Shown one piece after another: positions 44,782-53,741 of a DNA stretch of 64,000 nucleotides. The notes beneath the pieces were generated by a model. It searched no databases. It saw only the letters and a list, made by a program, of their open reading frames with translations, and had not been told where the DNA came from. Position numbers and translations under genes: made by a program. Within the stretch, counting starts at the first letter, position 1. Every line of letters begins with the position of its first letter. The DNA is from Paraburkholderia sp. BCC1885 (GTDB lineage: Bacteria; Pseudomonadota; Gammaproteobacteria; Burkholderiales; Burkholderiaceae), in the NCBI RefSeq assembly GCF_900996235.1, contig NZ_CAAJGM010000241.1:1-64000 (forward strand), read 5' to 3'.

Positions 44782-47199
44782 TCACAACTGCGGAAGACTA
44801 TTGAAGTCCACCCGCACAGGTGGCGTGATGTTGAGAGAATCGTTGAGAGTCGACCATCCGGACGCAATGAAGGCACCCAGGTCCGCTTCCTCCTGCCCAT
44901 CCCGCTGCGCGACAATCGAGGCAAAGTTGTCCTTCAACCCGGAGTGACGTACGCGCGTGTCTTTTCCTACGAAAAAGGTGCGCGCCCAGCCATATCCTCC
45001 GGGGACATATTCATGGAAATACGGCGCCCGAAACCATGCACGACTGTCGTGAACGTAGTCGTCCAGCAGCCTGATCGCCGCGGGCGCAAGCTTTTGTATG
45101 GCCTCGTTTGAGGTGTGCTCAAGCAGGAATGGCACCATCTGTGGCGGTGGCGTCAAGACAAAGTCGAGGACAGGCTGGTATGGCGCCACGGCGCCGAGAA
45201 GCTGGATGACGCGATCGCGGCCCCCCATCCAGACAGATTTCGAACCCTGTCTGGCGTGCTGCGCAACTCCCTTGCGGTCGACTGTCAGGTAGTAGGCATG
45301 GGCGTTCTGCTCTATCGACACCGACGGAGCACCTGCGAACGGCTTGACCGACGCAGCAACCGGGACCGACCAGGAGACCTGCCTGAGCGTGCGCTGCTGG
45401 GGCCGCAGATACGAAAGCAGCAGGCGGAATTCTTCGGCGGCTTCCAGCAGATCGGTCTTATCGTTCGTCATGATGTCCAGCGGGCCTTCTCCCGGGCGGC
45501 TATGCTTGCCTGGACCTGCGGTCGCCTCAAGAATCGCCTTGTCCTTCAATTTGATCTGGTCGCCGAGTTTCGCCGCCTGAACAGCGAAGGGATTGGCGAG
45601 TGCAGGAATGGCGGCCACGCTGAGCGCCGCAGCCTCCGCTGCGACCTTTCTTGCCTGAAGCGCAGCTTTCTCCTTCTGCAGCACACCAACCTGACTGGAG
45701 GCTGCCGCCTTGCTGGCGAGCTGGGTTTCCAGCCCGTACGGCGTGTACTTGTCTTCTCGCGCGGATTCGAAGAACGGCTGTGCAGTGACGTAGTTCTGCG
45801 GGTTGCCGATGTCGGCGCGCAACGTGCGCCACGCGAGCGACTGGGCCATACCCGTGCGAAGCGCGGTTTCGACGCCGTCTTCCGGTTTCAGACTGACCGA
45901 GCTGACTGTCGAAAGCCAGTCGTTGAAGGCTCTCGCCACGGTCGGCGACAGGGCGAAGTCTTTGACAAGGTCATCGCGACGACTAATTTCCGACTGCACC
46001 ATCAGCGGAACTCCCGCCTTCAATGCCTCGATATACATGTTGTGCAAGGGGACCTGGCTTAGTTTGTCGCCTTCGCCTACGCCTTTTTCGCGTGACTTCC
46101 CTTCTTCCCCTTTTGCGTAGCCACCGCCGACGTCGGAGTGAACGCCTGGGTAAGCCACTTCGATGCGACGTGCTTCACCGCCCGGGTATTGATTACCTTC
46201 ACGAATCGCATCGAGTGGAAAGCTCATGCGTTGTTCGTGGATCGAAAAAAAGTGGACGCATTTCTTCACCGAAGCGGGTACGTCCAGCGCGCCTTTGGCA
46301 CACCACATCCAGTGGCCGTCCAGGTCGTTGACGCTGAGCGTGGCAGTAGCGGTGTCCGGAATGCCAACGGATGCCACGGTATCGAACAGCCCGAGGAAGT
46401 TGACCTTGTAGGGAATCGCCCCGGCGATCATGCCACCTTGAGCCCAGCTATTGATCAGACGGCTTACAAATACGCGCGCAGCCGCGGCTCCACGCGAGAA
46501 GCCGAAGACGTTGACCCACACTTGCCTGATCGAACGGTTGAGCTGTCCGCCCGGGGCGCTGTTCTTTTTCTGAACCGCGGAGAGTTCGTTATGCAGACGG
46601 GTCAGGATTGTCTGCGACCTGTGCCCGTAGTAGTACTTCGCGCCTCTCTGGACGCCATTGGCCGGAAGAGCGACAGGCGGAACTGCGGATGCCTCTCGCG
46701 CGAGATGGGCGAGTGTGCCATTGGAGGCAACCATTTCGTCGTCCATGGCTGCGCAAAGTTCGCGGGCATCAGGGTCTTGCATTAGAGGAGGACCTACCAT
46801 CGCCTGATACAACGCGTTGATCAATCGTGTATAACCCCACGCTACACGCATGCCAAAGCCGTAGGCCACCGCCTTGCCTAGGGAAGTAAATTCCATTTCA
46901 CCGATTTCAGGAAACGGGGTGCCGACACCGGGAATGTAGTATGGATACACACCTCGTGACATATCGAGTGGGCAAGCACGAAACAGCCTCGCAAGATTGG
47001 TATGCGTCGGCGCGTCCGCATTCCGCACGTCCCAGTTCATATTGTTGTTTGTGCCGTCGAAGAACAGATTAACGTGCAAAACTTGAGGGCAGCCCGGTGG
47101 GCCATCGTTCAATGCGCTTATACCGCGCGCACGTGCATTGCTGCTCTCGCTCAGGCGTCCTTGTTCATTGATAGCGTCTGGCCAACTGATAACACTCAT
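44782..47199 (-). CDS. tle1: Tle1-family (DUF2235) type VI lipase effector
   Basis: An 805-residue predicted antibacterial phospholipase. Serine 235 lies in the GxSxG motif GFSRG; GLFDTVASVG (Asp 273) and PGVHSDVGGGY (His 354, Asp 356) match the conserved DUF2235 catalytic blocks, though the exact acid of the triad is inferred. The first 40 residues are variable, and LHVNLFFDGTNNN opens the hydrolase. Its ATG overlaps the stop of the DUF3304 lipoprotein gene by four bases, the usual effector-immunity arrangement, and the PAAR gene follows. It lacks an obvious signal peptide, as expected for a T6SS cargo. Confidence 0.85.
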   Translation of the reverse strand: MSVISWPDAINEQGRLSESSNARARGISALNDGPPGCPQVLHVNLFFDGTNNNMNWDVRNADAPTHTNLARLFRACPLDMSRGVYPYYIPGVGTPFPEIGEMEFTSLGKAVAYGFGMRVAWGYTRLINALYQAMVGPPLMQDPDARELCAAMDDEMVASNGTLAHLAREASAVPPVALPANGVQRGAKYYYGHRSQTILTRLHNELSAVQKKNSAPGGQLNRSIRQVWVNVFGFSRGAAAARVFVSRLINSWAQGGMIAGAIPYKVNFLGLFDTVASVGIPDTATATLSVNDLDGHWMWCAKGALDVPASVKKCVHFFSIHEQRMSFPLDAIREGNQYPGGEARRIEVAYPGVHSDVGGGYAKGEEGKSREKGVGEGDKLSQVPLHNMYIEALKAGVPLMVQSEISRRDDLVKDFALSPTVARAFNDWLSTVSSVSLKPEDGVETALRTGMAQSLAWRTLRADIGNPQNYVTAQPFFESAREDKYTPYGLETQLASKAAASSQVGVLQKEKAALQARKVAAEAAALSVAAIPALANPFAVQAAKLGDQIKLKDKAILEATAGPGKHSRPGEGPLDIMTNDKTDLLEAAEEFRLLLSYLRPQQRTLRQVSWSVPVAASVKPFAGAPSVSIEQNAHAYYLTVDRKGVAQHARQGSKSVWMGGRDRVIQLLGAVAPYQPVLDFVLTPPPQMVPFLLEHTSNEAIQKLAPAAIRLLDDYVHDSRAWFRAPYFHEYVPGGYGWARTFFVGKDTRVRHSGLKDNFASIVAQRDGQEEADLGAFIASGWSTLNDSLNITPPVRVDFNSLPQL

Positions 47200-47729
47200 T
47201 GTTCGGTCTCCGGATGATTACGTTGCGGGTCGAGGACGCCCTGCACAATGTACGGGTCGTGTTCGTCTGGCTTCTTTGGGACTTCCTGCTTATCCAGAAT
47301 CTGCACGCGAATCCTGTCACCTGGCAGGAAGTGCACCCAGAAACCATAGGTGTGCGGGCCGTAAGGCGGTACGTCAGTCGTCGCCGTATACCATTGGCCT
47401 GGCGTTTTTCCGTCCTGGACCTTGTCAACCTTCCAACTGACGACAAGCTTCATTCCCGGACGCCAGTTGCGCGGGATGCCAATGCAGCACATTCCGCCAC
47501 TTTCCGTTCGCTCTTCGCCTGTCCTCCTCGGAAGCATGTTTGCACCTCCCGCAGAAAGATCCTGGCCTTCATTTTCAATATCGAACCGGTCGACGTAGTA
47601 GTCGGTGTAATTGAATCCCTTTACGTCCGCCGGATTGCTCTCGTTCGCATCCGTGCAGCCACTCGTAGCAGCTAGCAGTACTGCGGCCGCGAGTCCGACA
47701 AGCAGGCTCTTCCACTGAGTCATCTTCAT
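47196..47729 (-). CDS. DUF3304 lipoprotein, probable Tle1 immunity protein
   Basis: A 177-residue periplasmic lipoprotein: signal LLVGLAAAVLLAATSGC with the lipobox ending at Cys25, then a DUF3304 domain (MCCIGIPRNWRPGMKLVVSW; HTYGFWVHFLPGDRIRV). DUF3304 proteins next to DUF2235 lipases act as immunity lipoproteins in Burkholderia. It overlaps tle1 by four bases. Its first codon overlaps the stop of a truncated second DUF3304 copy, so the genes were once a tandem array. Confidence 0.8.
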   Translation of the reverse strand: MKMTQWKSLLVGLAAAVLLAATSGCTDANESNPADVKGFNYTDYYVDRFDIENEGQDLSAGGANMLPRRTGEERTESGGMCCIGIPRNWRPGMKLVVSWKVDKVQDGKTPGQWYTATTDVPPYGPHTYGFWVHFLPGDRIRVQILDKQEVPKKPDEHDPYIVQGVLDPQRNHPETEQ

Positions 47730-47880
47730 TGTTCGGTCTCCGGATGATTACGTTGCGGGTCGAGGATGCCCTGCACGATGTACGGGTCGTGTTCGTCCGG
47801 TTTTATCGGCCATGCCGGCTTGTCCTGAATCTGTACACGGATGCGGTCGCCGGGAAGAAAGTGCACCCAGAAACCATAGG
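47196..47880. repeat. tandem direct repeat of DUF3304 3' ends
   Basis: Positions 47196-47350 and 47726-47880 are two 155-base copies with a fixed offset of 530 bases and no indels; the first 75 bases differ at only three positions. The offset equals one DUF3304 gene length minus the four-base overlap, so a whole gene unit was duplicated and one copy later truncated. Confidence 0.85.
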
Positions 47881-47896
47881 TATCTCTTCCGTAACC
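47726..47896 (-). pseudogene. truncated second DUF3304 immunity gene
   Basis: Reads (G)YGRDTYGFWVHFLP through to the C-terminal PERN-type end (DPQRNHPETEQ, stop at 47726), matching the last 56 residues of the intact DUF3304 protein at high identity. The 5' two thirds, including the lipobox, are missing; upstream the sequence changes to vgrG at about 47895. The vgrG frame runs on out of frame over this fragment to 47803. It is the remnant of a tandem immunity gene. Confidence 0.7.
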
Positions 47897-50091
47897 CGCG
47901 TGATGCTGCCCAGATTCAATTGCGATAGCGCATGATCACTCGATAGCTGCACCTGGATCTTGCCCTTGGTGTCGTCCATCAGAAAATGATTGGCACGACC
48001 GCCGCCCAGCTCGCGCGAGCGGAAGCCCGACAAAGCCTGGTTATCCGGCAGCTTCCACGCAGGCATCTGGAACGCGTTAACGACCCGTCCGGTGATAATG
48101 GGCCGATCTGCATCACCGCGTAGGTGATCGACAATCACTTCCTGTCCGATGCGCGGCAAATGGGTCCCGCCAAAATCATTACCCTGCCACAGCGACGACA
48201 CACGCAGCCAGCAGCTGGAGCGCTCGTCATTCTGCCCAATACGATCCCACGCGAACTGCACCTTCACGCGTCCACACGCGTCTGTCCAGATTTCCTGATT
48301 GGCAGGCCCCACCACGACGGCGGTCTCGGGGCCGTAAGCTCGCGGCTTCTCGATTGTGCGCGGCGACCGAAATGGCTCGTTGGCCGGCTGGATCACAAAG
48401 TTCGTCACGCAGCGATAGCGCTGGTTGTTATCTGCCGCGCCACGCGCCTGCGATTCCTCGTCGACGTTCTCAATCTCAAGGGTGCTCGAGACAACCAGAT
48501 ATTCCCGGTTCGCCACGCTCTGCGGGTAACGGGTCAGATTAAAGGTCTGGCCCGTTACGATCCCTCGCAGATTACCGGAACCGCTAGCACGCAGTCCCTG
48601 GCAACGAAATGCCTGCACGCGCACCCGCGCCAGAAAGTCAGCTTCCTGTTTTGGCCGGTTATGTTCACCAGAAAGGCCGGTAGCGCCGGCCTGGGGCTGC
48701 GCATAATCCGCCCATACGTAATGTTCCTGATTAGCGAACGCGGTATCGCGCGGATCCTCCTGTTTTGCACCCAGATCCGCGCGAGGCCACGTGTAGTCGT
48801 AATCGACGCTAGACACCGCGCCGGTCGTCAGGGCGTTTTTCACGATCAACGCGTGAATGTGTTCCTCGTCGATCCGGCGGCCGGTGAGGTAATGCGCGAA
48901 ACGCGAGCAGGCGAACAGGTACGGCAGGCGGGCCGACAGATTCGCATTCGCAGTGGCATCCGCATCGGAGTACTCAGCAGGCTTTTGCATCGACTGCGCG
49001 CCGATGAAGGTTGCGTGATCGGTATTCTTGCGGTGAATCAGTGGGATGAAGCCATTGCGCGCTAGCTCTGCCTCGCGGCGATCAGAAATGGCGATTTCGG
49101 TCGGGCACTTCATGTCGACGCCACCGTCGTCGGTCGGGAACGTGTGGCACGGCAGGTTTTCAACCGTTCCGCCCGACTCCACGCCACGAATCAGCGTGCA
49201 CCAGCCATATAGCTTGAACGAACGGTTGATGTTCACGCCCATGGCGTAGGCTGCGTTGGCCCACGCGAAACGGCGATGATCCGCACCGTTGGTCTCTTCC
49301 TCGAAATCGAATTCGTCGACCGGGTTGGTCTTCGCACCGTAGGGCAGGCGCGACAGGAAACGCGGCATTGCAAGACCCACGTAGCGTGCGTCTTCGGTGT
49401 TGCGCATCGAGTTCCACGGCGCGTATTCGAGGTTCTGCGCGAAAATCTTGGTCAGATCGCGCGGGTTGGCTAATTCCTGCCACGAGTCCATCTGCAGCAC
49501 GGACGGCGACGCACCGGAAATGAACGGCGTGTGCGATGCGGCCGAGACCTTGGCGATGGAACCGAGCAGGTCGACATCCGGCGGCGTGTGATCGAAGTAA
49601 TAGTCGGCCACGAGGCAACCATAAGGCTCACCGCCCAGCTGACCGTACTCTTCTTCATAAATCTGTTTGAAGAGCGGGCTTTGATCCCAGGCGGCGCCCT
49701 TGTAGCGCTTCATCGTGCGACGCAACTCTTCCTTCGAGACATCCATGAACCGGATCTTCAGCTTTTCGTCGGTCTCGGTGTTCGACACGAGGTGATGCAA
49801 ACCGCGCCACGCTGACTCAAGTTTCTGGAAGTCGTCGTGATGCAGGATCAGATTGATCTGTTCCGACAGTTTGTGATCGATCTGGGCAATGATCGCTTCG
49901 ATGCTCTTGTAAGCGTCATCGCTGATCGTGATCGACTGTTGCAGCGCCTGTTCGGCGAGCGTCTTCACCGCGAACTCGACGGCTTCGCGCGCCTGTTCGG
50001 TCTTCGGCTTGAATTCCTGTTCGAGAAGTTGCGTGAAATCGTTGTAGGTCTGCGTGCCCGCGGCCGCCACCTGTGCTTGCTGTTTTGCCAT
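47803..50091 (-). CDS. tssC: TssC-VgrG chimera: truncated sheath protein fused in frame to a VgrG fragment
   Basis: A 762-residue open frame. Residues 1-402 are TssC, the large sheath subunit (FAHYL near 400), lacking about the last 90 residues (the LAR-type C-terminal region needed to lock sheath rings). Residues 403-733 are the middle of a VgrG spike: EEHIHALIVKNALTTGAV then the gp5/OB part (GPETAVVVG; CGRVKVQFAWDR; RIGQEVIVDHL; ITGRVVNAF). The VgrG N-terminal gp27 part and C-terminal beta-helix are missing. Residues 734-762 are out-of-frame reading of a DUF3304 remnant. Junctions near 48885 and 47895. It cannot serve as a normal TssC or VgrG. Confidence 0.7.
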   Translation of the reverse strand: MAKQQAQVAAAGTQTYNDFTQLLEQEFKPKTEQAREAVEFAVKTLAEQALQQSITISDDAYKSIEAIIAQIDHKLSEQINLILHHDDFQKLESAWRGLHHLVSNTETDEKLKIRFMDVSKEELRRTMKRYKGAAWDQSPLFKQIYEEEYGQLGGEPYGCLVADYYFDHTPPDVDLLGSIAKVSAASHTPFISGASPSVLQMDSWQELANPRDLTKIFAQNLEYAPWNSMRNTEDARYVGLAMPRFLSRLPYGAKTNPVDEFDFEEETNGADHRRFAWANAAYAMGVNINRSFKLYGWCTLIRGVESGGTVENLPCHTFPTDDGGVDMKCPTEIAISDRREAELARNGFIPLIHRKNTDHATFIGAQSMQKPAEYSDADATANANLSARLPYLFACSRFAHYLTGRRIDEEHIHALIVKNALTTGAVSSVDYDYTWPRADLGAKQEDPRDTAFANQEHYVWADYAQPQAGATGLSGEHNRPKQEADFLARVRVQAFRCQGLRASGSGNLRGIVTGQTFNLTRYPQSVANREYLVVSSTLEIENVDEESQARGAADNNQRYRCVTNFVIQPANEPFRSPRTIEKPRAYGPETAVVVGPANQEIWTDACGRVKVQFAWDRIGQNDERSSCWLRVSSLWQGNDFGGTHLPRIGQEVIVDHLRGDADRPIITGRVVNAFQMPAWKLPDNQALSGFRSRELGGGRANHFLMDDTKGKIQVQLSSDHALSQLNLGSITRVTEEIPMVSGCTFFPATASVYRFRTSRHGR

Positions 50092-50129
50092 ATTGGATTC
50101 CTTGTTGCGCGTGGATTCTGTGGGTTCGA

Positions 50130-50666
50130 TCAGACGGTCCCGGTCACGTTCTCGATGTCGCCGGTCGCTTCCGGCTTCGGCGCCGCAGCGAGTGCCTTCA
50201 GCAGCGTCGGGTCTTGCAACAGCGTGTTCACCAGGCCTTCCGCGCCGGACTTACCGTCCATATAGGTCTGCAGATTGGCGAGCTGCGTGCGGGCCTCAAG
50301 CAGTTGGGCGAGAGAATCGACCTTGCGCGCGACGGCGGCCGGCGAAAAGTCCTCAATGCTCTCGAAGGTCATATCGACCATCAGATGACCGTCGCCGGAC
50401 AACGTGTTGGGCACCGAAAACGCAACGCGCGGTTTGATTGCCTTCATGCGTTCATCGAAATTGTCGATATCGATGTCGAGGAACGTACGATCGGCCACTG
50501 GCGGCAGCGCCTCGGTCGGTTTGCCGGATAGATCAGCCAGCACGCCCATTACGAACGGCAACTCAATCTTCTTCTCGGAACCGTAAACCTCGACGTCGTA
50601 TTCGATCTGAACCCGGGGGGCGCGATTGCGCCCGATGAATTTCTGCGAACTGCTGGAACTGGACAT
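50130..50666 (-). CDS. tssB: type VI secretion sheath small subunit TssB
   Basis: A 178-residue VipA/TssB protein (RAPRVQIEYDVEVYG; LPFVMGVLADLSGK; FDERMKAIKPRVAF) that pairs with TssC to build the contractile sheath. The conserved N-terminal and helical C-terminal halves look intact. It lies 38 bases upstream of the chimeric tssC, its required partner, which is truncated here. Confidence 0.9.
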   Translation of the reverse strand: MSSSSSSQKFIGRNRAPRVQIEYDVEVYGSEKKIELPFVMGVLADLSGKPTEALPPVADRTFLDIDIDNFDERMKAIKPRVAFSVPNTLSGDGHLMVDMTFESIEDFSPAAVARKVDSLAQLLEARTQLANLQTYMDGKSGAEGLVNTLLQDPTLLKALAAAPKPEATGDIENVTGTV

Positions 50667-50762
50667 GCTTGAATCCTCGACCTGGAAAATGAAGTGGTTT
50701 AAGTTTTGATTGCGGCAATCCGCCTGTCAGAGCGTCTGGGGACCTCTTTGTAAAGAGTTAAA

Positions 50763-53438
50763 TCAGGTGCTTGGCTTCACGAGAAAGTGGAGACGGGCGA
50801 GACCGTCGCGAGCTTCGTCAATGGCGTCGATCTCGATGCGTGAGAGCGGGGCTTTGCTGGCGAATGCGTCAAGCCACAATGCGGACAGCCGGGGCAGGAC
50901 GTGCTGTTCGATGAATCCGATCAAAACCCGTGCGCCGGTCTCCTGGACCAGACAACGTCCGACAATGTGATCCATCACCGCGTCTGTATAGACGAGCGCA
51001 ATGTCGTGGCCGTCCGCCATGCGTTTGACCACGCGGTCCAGATGCAGACGGACGATGCTCCCCAGCGTATCGGGCGCGAGGGGCAAATAGGGCACAACGG
51101 CAAGACGCCCGAGGAACGCGGCGGGAAATGCCTTGAGCAACTCCGGCGTCAGCGCGCTACGCAGACCCTCGCTATCCGGTGTCAACGCCGGATCGGCGCA
51201 CATGCCGGCGGTCAACTCGGCTCCCACGTTGCTGGTTAGCAGGATCGTGGTGTTGCGGAAGTCGATGTAGCGGCCGTCGCCGTCTTCCATGTAGCCTTTG
51301 TCAAACACTTGGAAGAACATCTCGTGGATGTCCGGATGTGCCTTCTCGATCTCATCGAGCAGGACAACTGAATACGGACGACGACGCACGGCTTCGGTCA
51401 GCACCCCGCCTTCGCCATAGCCAACGTAACCGGGCGGCGCTCCTTTCAGGCCCGAGACCGTGTGCGCCTCCTGATACTCGCTCATGTTGATTGTGATCAG
51501 GTTCTGCTCGCCACCATAGAGTGCCTCGGCGAGCGCGAGCGCGGTCTCGGTCTTGCCGACTCCCGAAGGCCCCGCCAGCAGAAATACACCGACCGGTTTA
51601 TGCGGATCCGTCAGCCCAGCGCGAGCGGTCTGCACACGTTCACAGATCTGGCGCAGTGCGGCCTGCTGCCCGATCACTCGATTTTCCAGCGTGGCCGGCA
51701 GCGACAGCACGGCTACCACTTCGTCCGTCACCATGCGGCCAACGGGAATCCCCGTCCAGTCGGAGACGATTGCGGCGACGATTGCCTCGTTGACTTCGGG
51801 GAAAATCAGCGGGGTATCCTGCGTGACTTGTGCCAGCGTCTGTTCCAGGCCGCGCAATGTCTCGAGCGCGGCGGTATCGACCGAGCCGGCATCTCCGGCT
51901 TCGCTCACGGCGACCGCTCGTGCGCGAAGCAGCGCATGAGCTGCCTCAGACTGGTTTCGCCAGCGCACCTCCAGTTGCTCGGCCTCGCCGGTCAGCGCCC
52001 CGATCCGCGCCTCGACTCTTTCAAGTGCCGACCCGGCGCCGACGCCAATACTGGCCTGGCGCCTCAATAGCTGCTGCTCGACCTGGGCAGCATGCAAACG
52101 CTGCCGCACGTTCTGCAACTCGCCAGGCGGCGCATGCTGTGACAGCGCAACGCGGGCGCACGCCGTATCCAGCAGGCTGATCGCCTTGTCGGGTAGCTGA
52201 CGCGAGGGGATATAGCGATGCGATAACGTGACGGCCGCGCGGATCGCCTCGTCGAGGATCTCCACGCCATGATGTTGCGCAAACGTTTGACTGAGGCCTC
52301 GAACCATGTCGACTGCGGCCGCCTCTTCGGGCTCCATGACCTGCAGCACCTGGAAGCGCCGCGTGAGCGCTGGGTCCTTCTCGATATGACGCTTGTACTC
52401 GGCCCAGGTGGTTGCGCCGATCGTGCGCACCGTACCCCGTGCGAGCGCCGGCTTGAGCAGGTTAGCCGCGTCCCCCGTACCGGCCTGGCCGCCTGCGCCG
52501 ATCAGCGTATGAATCTCATCCACAAAGAGGATAATCGGCACGGATGACTTCGCCGCTGTTTCGAGCACCCCCTTCAGCCTTGCTTCGAATTCCCCCTTCA
52601 TACTGGCGCCCGCGAGCAGCGCGCCCACGTCGAGACTCATCAGGCGAACGTCTGCAAGCTTGGGCGGCACGTCGCCGTTTGCGATTGCCTGTGCGAGACC
52701 TTCGACCACGGCGGTTTTACCGACGCCAGCTTCTCCGGTTAAAAGTGGATTGTTCTGGCGGCGCCTCATGAGGACGTCAATCATCGTGCGGATTTCGAGT
52801 TCACGCCCCACCACCGGATCGATCTCCGCACTTCGCGCCCGCGCGGTCAGGTCGACGCAGTATTGTTCCAGCGACGAACCTTGGCCCGTTTTCGGCATTG
52901 CGCCCGATGCCTCCCCTGGTACTGCGGACGAAAGGTCGGTGCCGTCATAGGCGGACTCCACCGCTTCTGGCGAGCCATCGATCCATGCGGGTAACGACTC
53001 TTCCAGCGTGTCCGCCGGGATCCGCTGAAACGCTGGCGAAATACCAAGCAGGATGTGCCGCAGTTCAGGCGTCTTCACCAGCGCGGCGATCAACCAGGCG
53101 CCGCGCACACAACTGTCGTTGAAGCTGAGAGTAGCCAGCAGCCACGAGCGCTCAATCGCCGTTTCGATATGGTGAGAGAAGTCGCTGATCGAACTGGCTC
53201 CGGCGGGCAACGCTGCGAGCGCCCTCGCCATGTCCCGCTCGAGCACCGCCAGATCGATATCCAGGTGTCGCAGGATGCGATGGAGGTCGCTATCTGACAG
53301 TTGCAGCAACTGATGCAACCAGTGCACCAGTTCAACGTACGGATTGCCACGCAGCTTGCAGAAGGTGGTGGCGGACTCGACGCTCCTGAACAATGTACCG
53401 CTGAGTTTTCCGAATAATGCGTGCCGCTTGATACTCAT
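50763..53438 (-). CDS. tssH: type VI secretion ATPase TssH (ClpV)
   Basis: An 891-residue AAA+ unfoldase that recycles contracted sheath. The Clp N-domain (residues 1-150) is followed by AAA1 (Walker A GEAGVGKTA, Walker B FVDEIHTL), a coiled middle domain and AAA2 (GPSGVGKTE, LLDEIEKAHPD, GYMEDGDGRY). Its start lies beside the AT-rich divergent region shared with tagK. It is the first gene of the minus-strand operon and looks complete. Confidence 0.92.
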   Translation of the reverse strand: MSIKRHALFGKLSGTLFRSVESATTFCKLRGNPYVELVHWLHQLLQLSDSDLHRILRHLDIDLAVLERDMARALAALPAGASSISDFSHHIETAIERSWLLATLSFNDSCVRGAWLIAALVKTPELRHILLGISPAFQRIPADTLEESLPAWIDGSPEAVESAYDGTDLSSAVPGEASGAMPKTGQGSSLEQYCVDLTARARSAEIDPVVGRELEIRTMIDVLMRRRQNNPLLTGEAGVGKTAVVEGLAQAIANGDVPPKLADVRLMSLDVGALLAGASMKGEFEARLKGVLETAAKSSVPIILFVDEIHTLIGAGGQAGTGDAANLLKPALARGTVRTIGATTWAEYKRHIEKDPALTRRFQVLQVMEPEEAAAVDMVRGLSQTFAQHHGVEILDEAIRAAVTLSHRYIPSRQLPDKAISLLDTACARVALSQHAPPGELQNVRQRLHAAQVEQQLLRRQASIGVGAGSALERVEARIGALTGEAEQLEVRWRNQSEAAHALLRARAVAVSEAGDAGSVDTAALETLRGLEQTLAQVTQDTPLIFPEVNEAIVAAIVSDWTGIPVGRMVTDEVVAVLSLPATLENRVIGQQAALRQICERVQTARAGLTDPHKPVGVFLLAGPSGVGKTETALALAEALYGGEQNLITINMSEYQEAHTVSGLKGAPPGYVGYGEGGVLTEAVRRRPYSVVLLDEIEKAHPDIHEMFFQVFDKGYMEDGDGRYIDFRNTTILLTSNVGAELTAGMCADPALTPDSEGLRSALTPELLKAFPAAFLGRLAVVPYLPLAPDTLGSIVRLHLDRVVKRMADGHDIALVYTDAVMDHIVGRCLVQETGARVLIGFIEQHVLPRLSALWLDAFASKAPLSRIEIDAIDEARDGLARLHFLVKPST

Positions 53439-53741
53439 GATTATTTATTTATAAGATATCGAAATGCCCTGGATGTTTGCAATCCATATTTTCCGATAAA
53501 TATAAAGGGGCGCGATTGTTTTGTGAAGCCCTTTAAACAACGGGTTTCACAGAATAATTGGAGGATTTACTCTGCGAAATCTAGGAGTAGTCCTATTGTC
53601 GAAATTCGCGTAGGCACGCTAGGCGAAACCAAGCATTTACAGCCTCTCCAGACCGATTGAACAATCGGCGCTTTATGCTGATAATCACCTTGTTGTTCAA
53701 ATCATCCAATCTCAAAAAATCGTCTTTATTGAGATATAACA
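53439..53741. promoter_or_regulatory. divergent promoter region between tssH and tagK
   Basis: A 303-base AT-rich gap between the two divergent T6SS operons. It holds TATTTATTTATAAG next to tssH and runs of A/T before tagK, as expected for promoters of both operons. I saw no clear sigma-54 -24/-12 element and no distinct palindrome. No gene fits here. Confidence 0.5.

Noticed and set aside
47196..47729. DUF3304 lipoprotein as the missing TssJ
   Set aside because: It has the DUF3304 blocks CCIGIPRNW and YGFWVHF and overlaps the lipase gene, not the TssJ transthyretin-like pattern or its usual position next to tssK/tssL.
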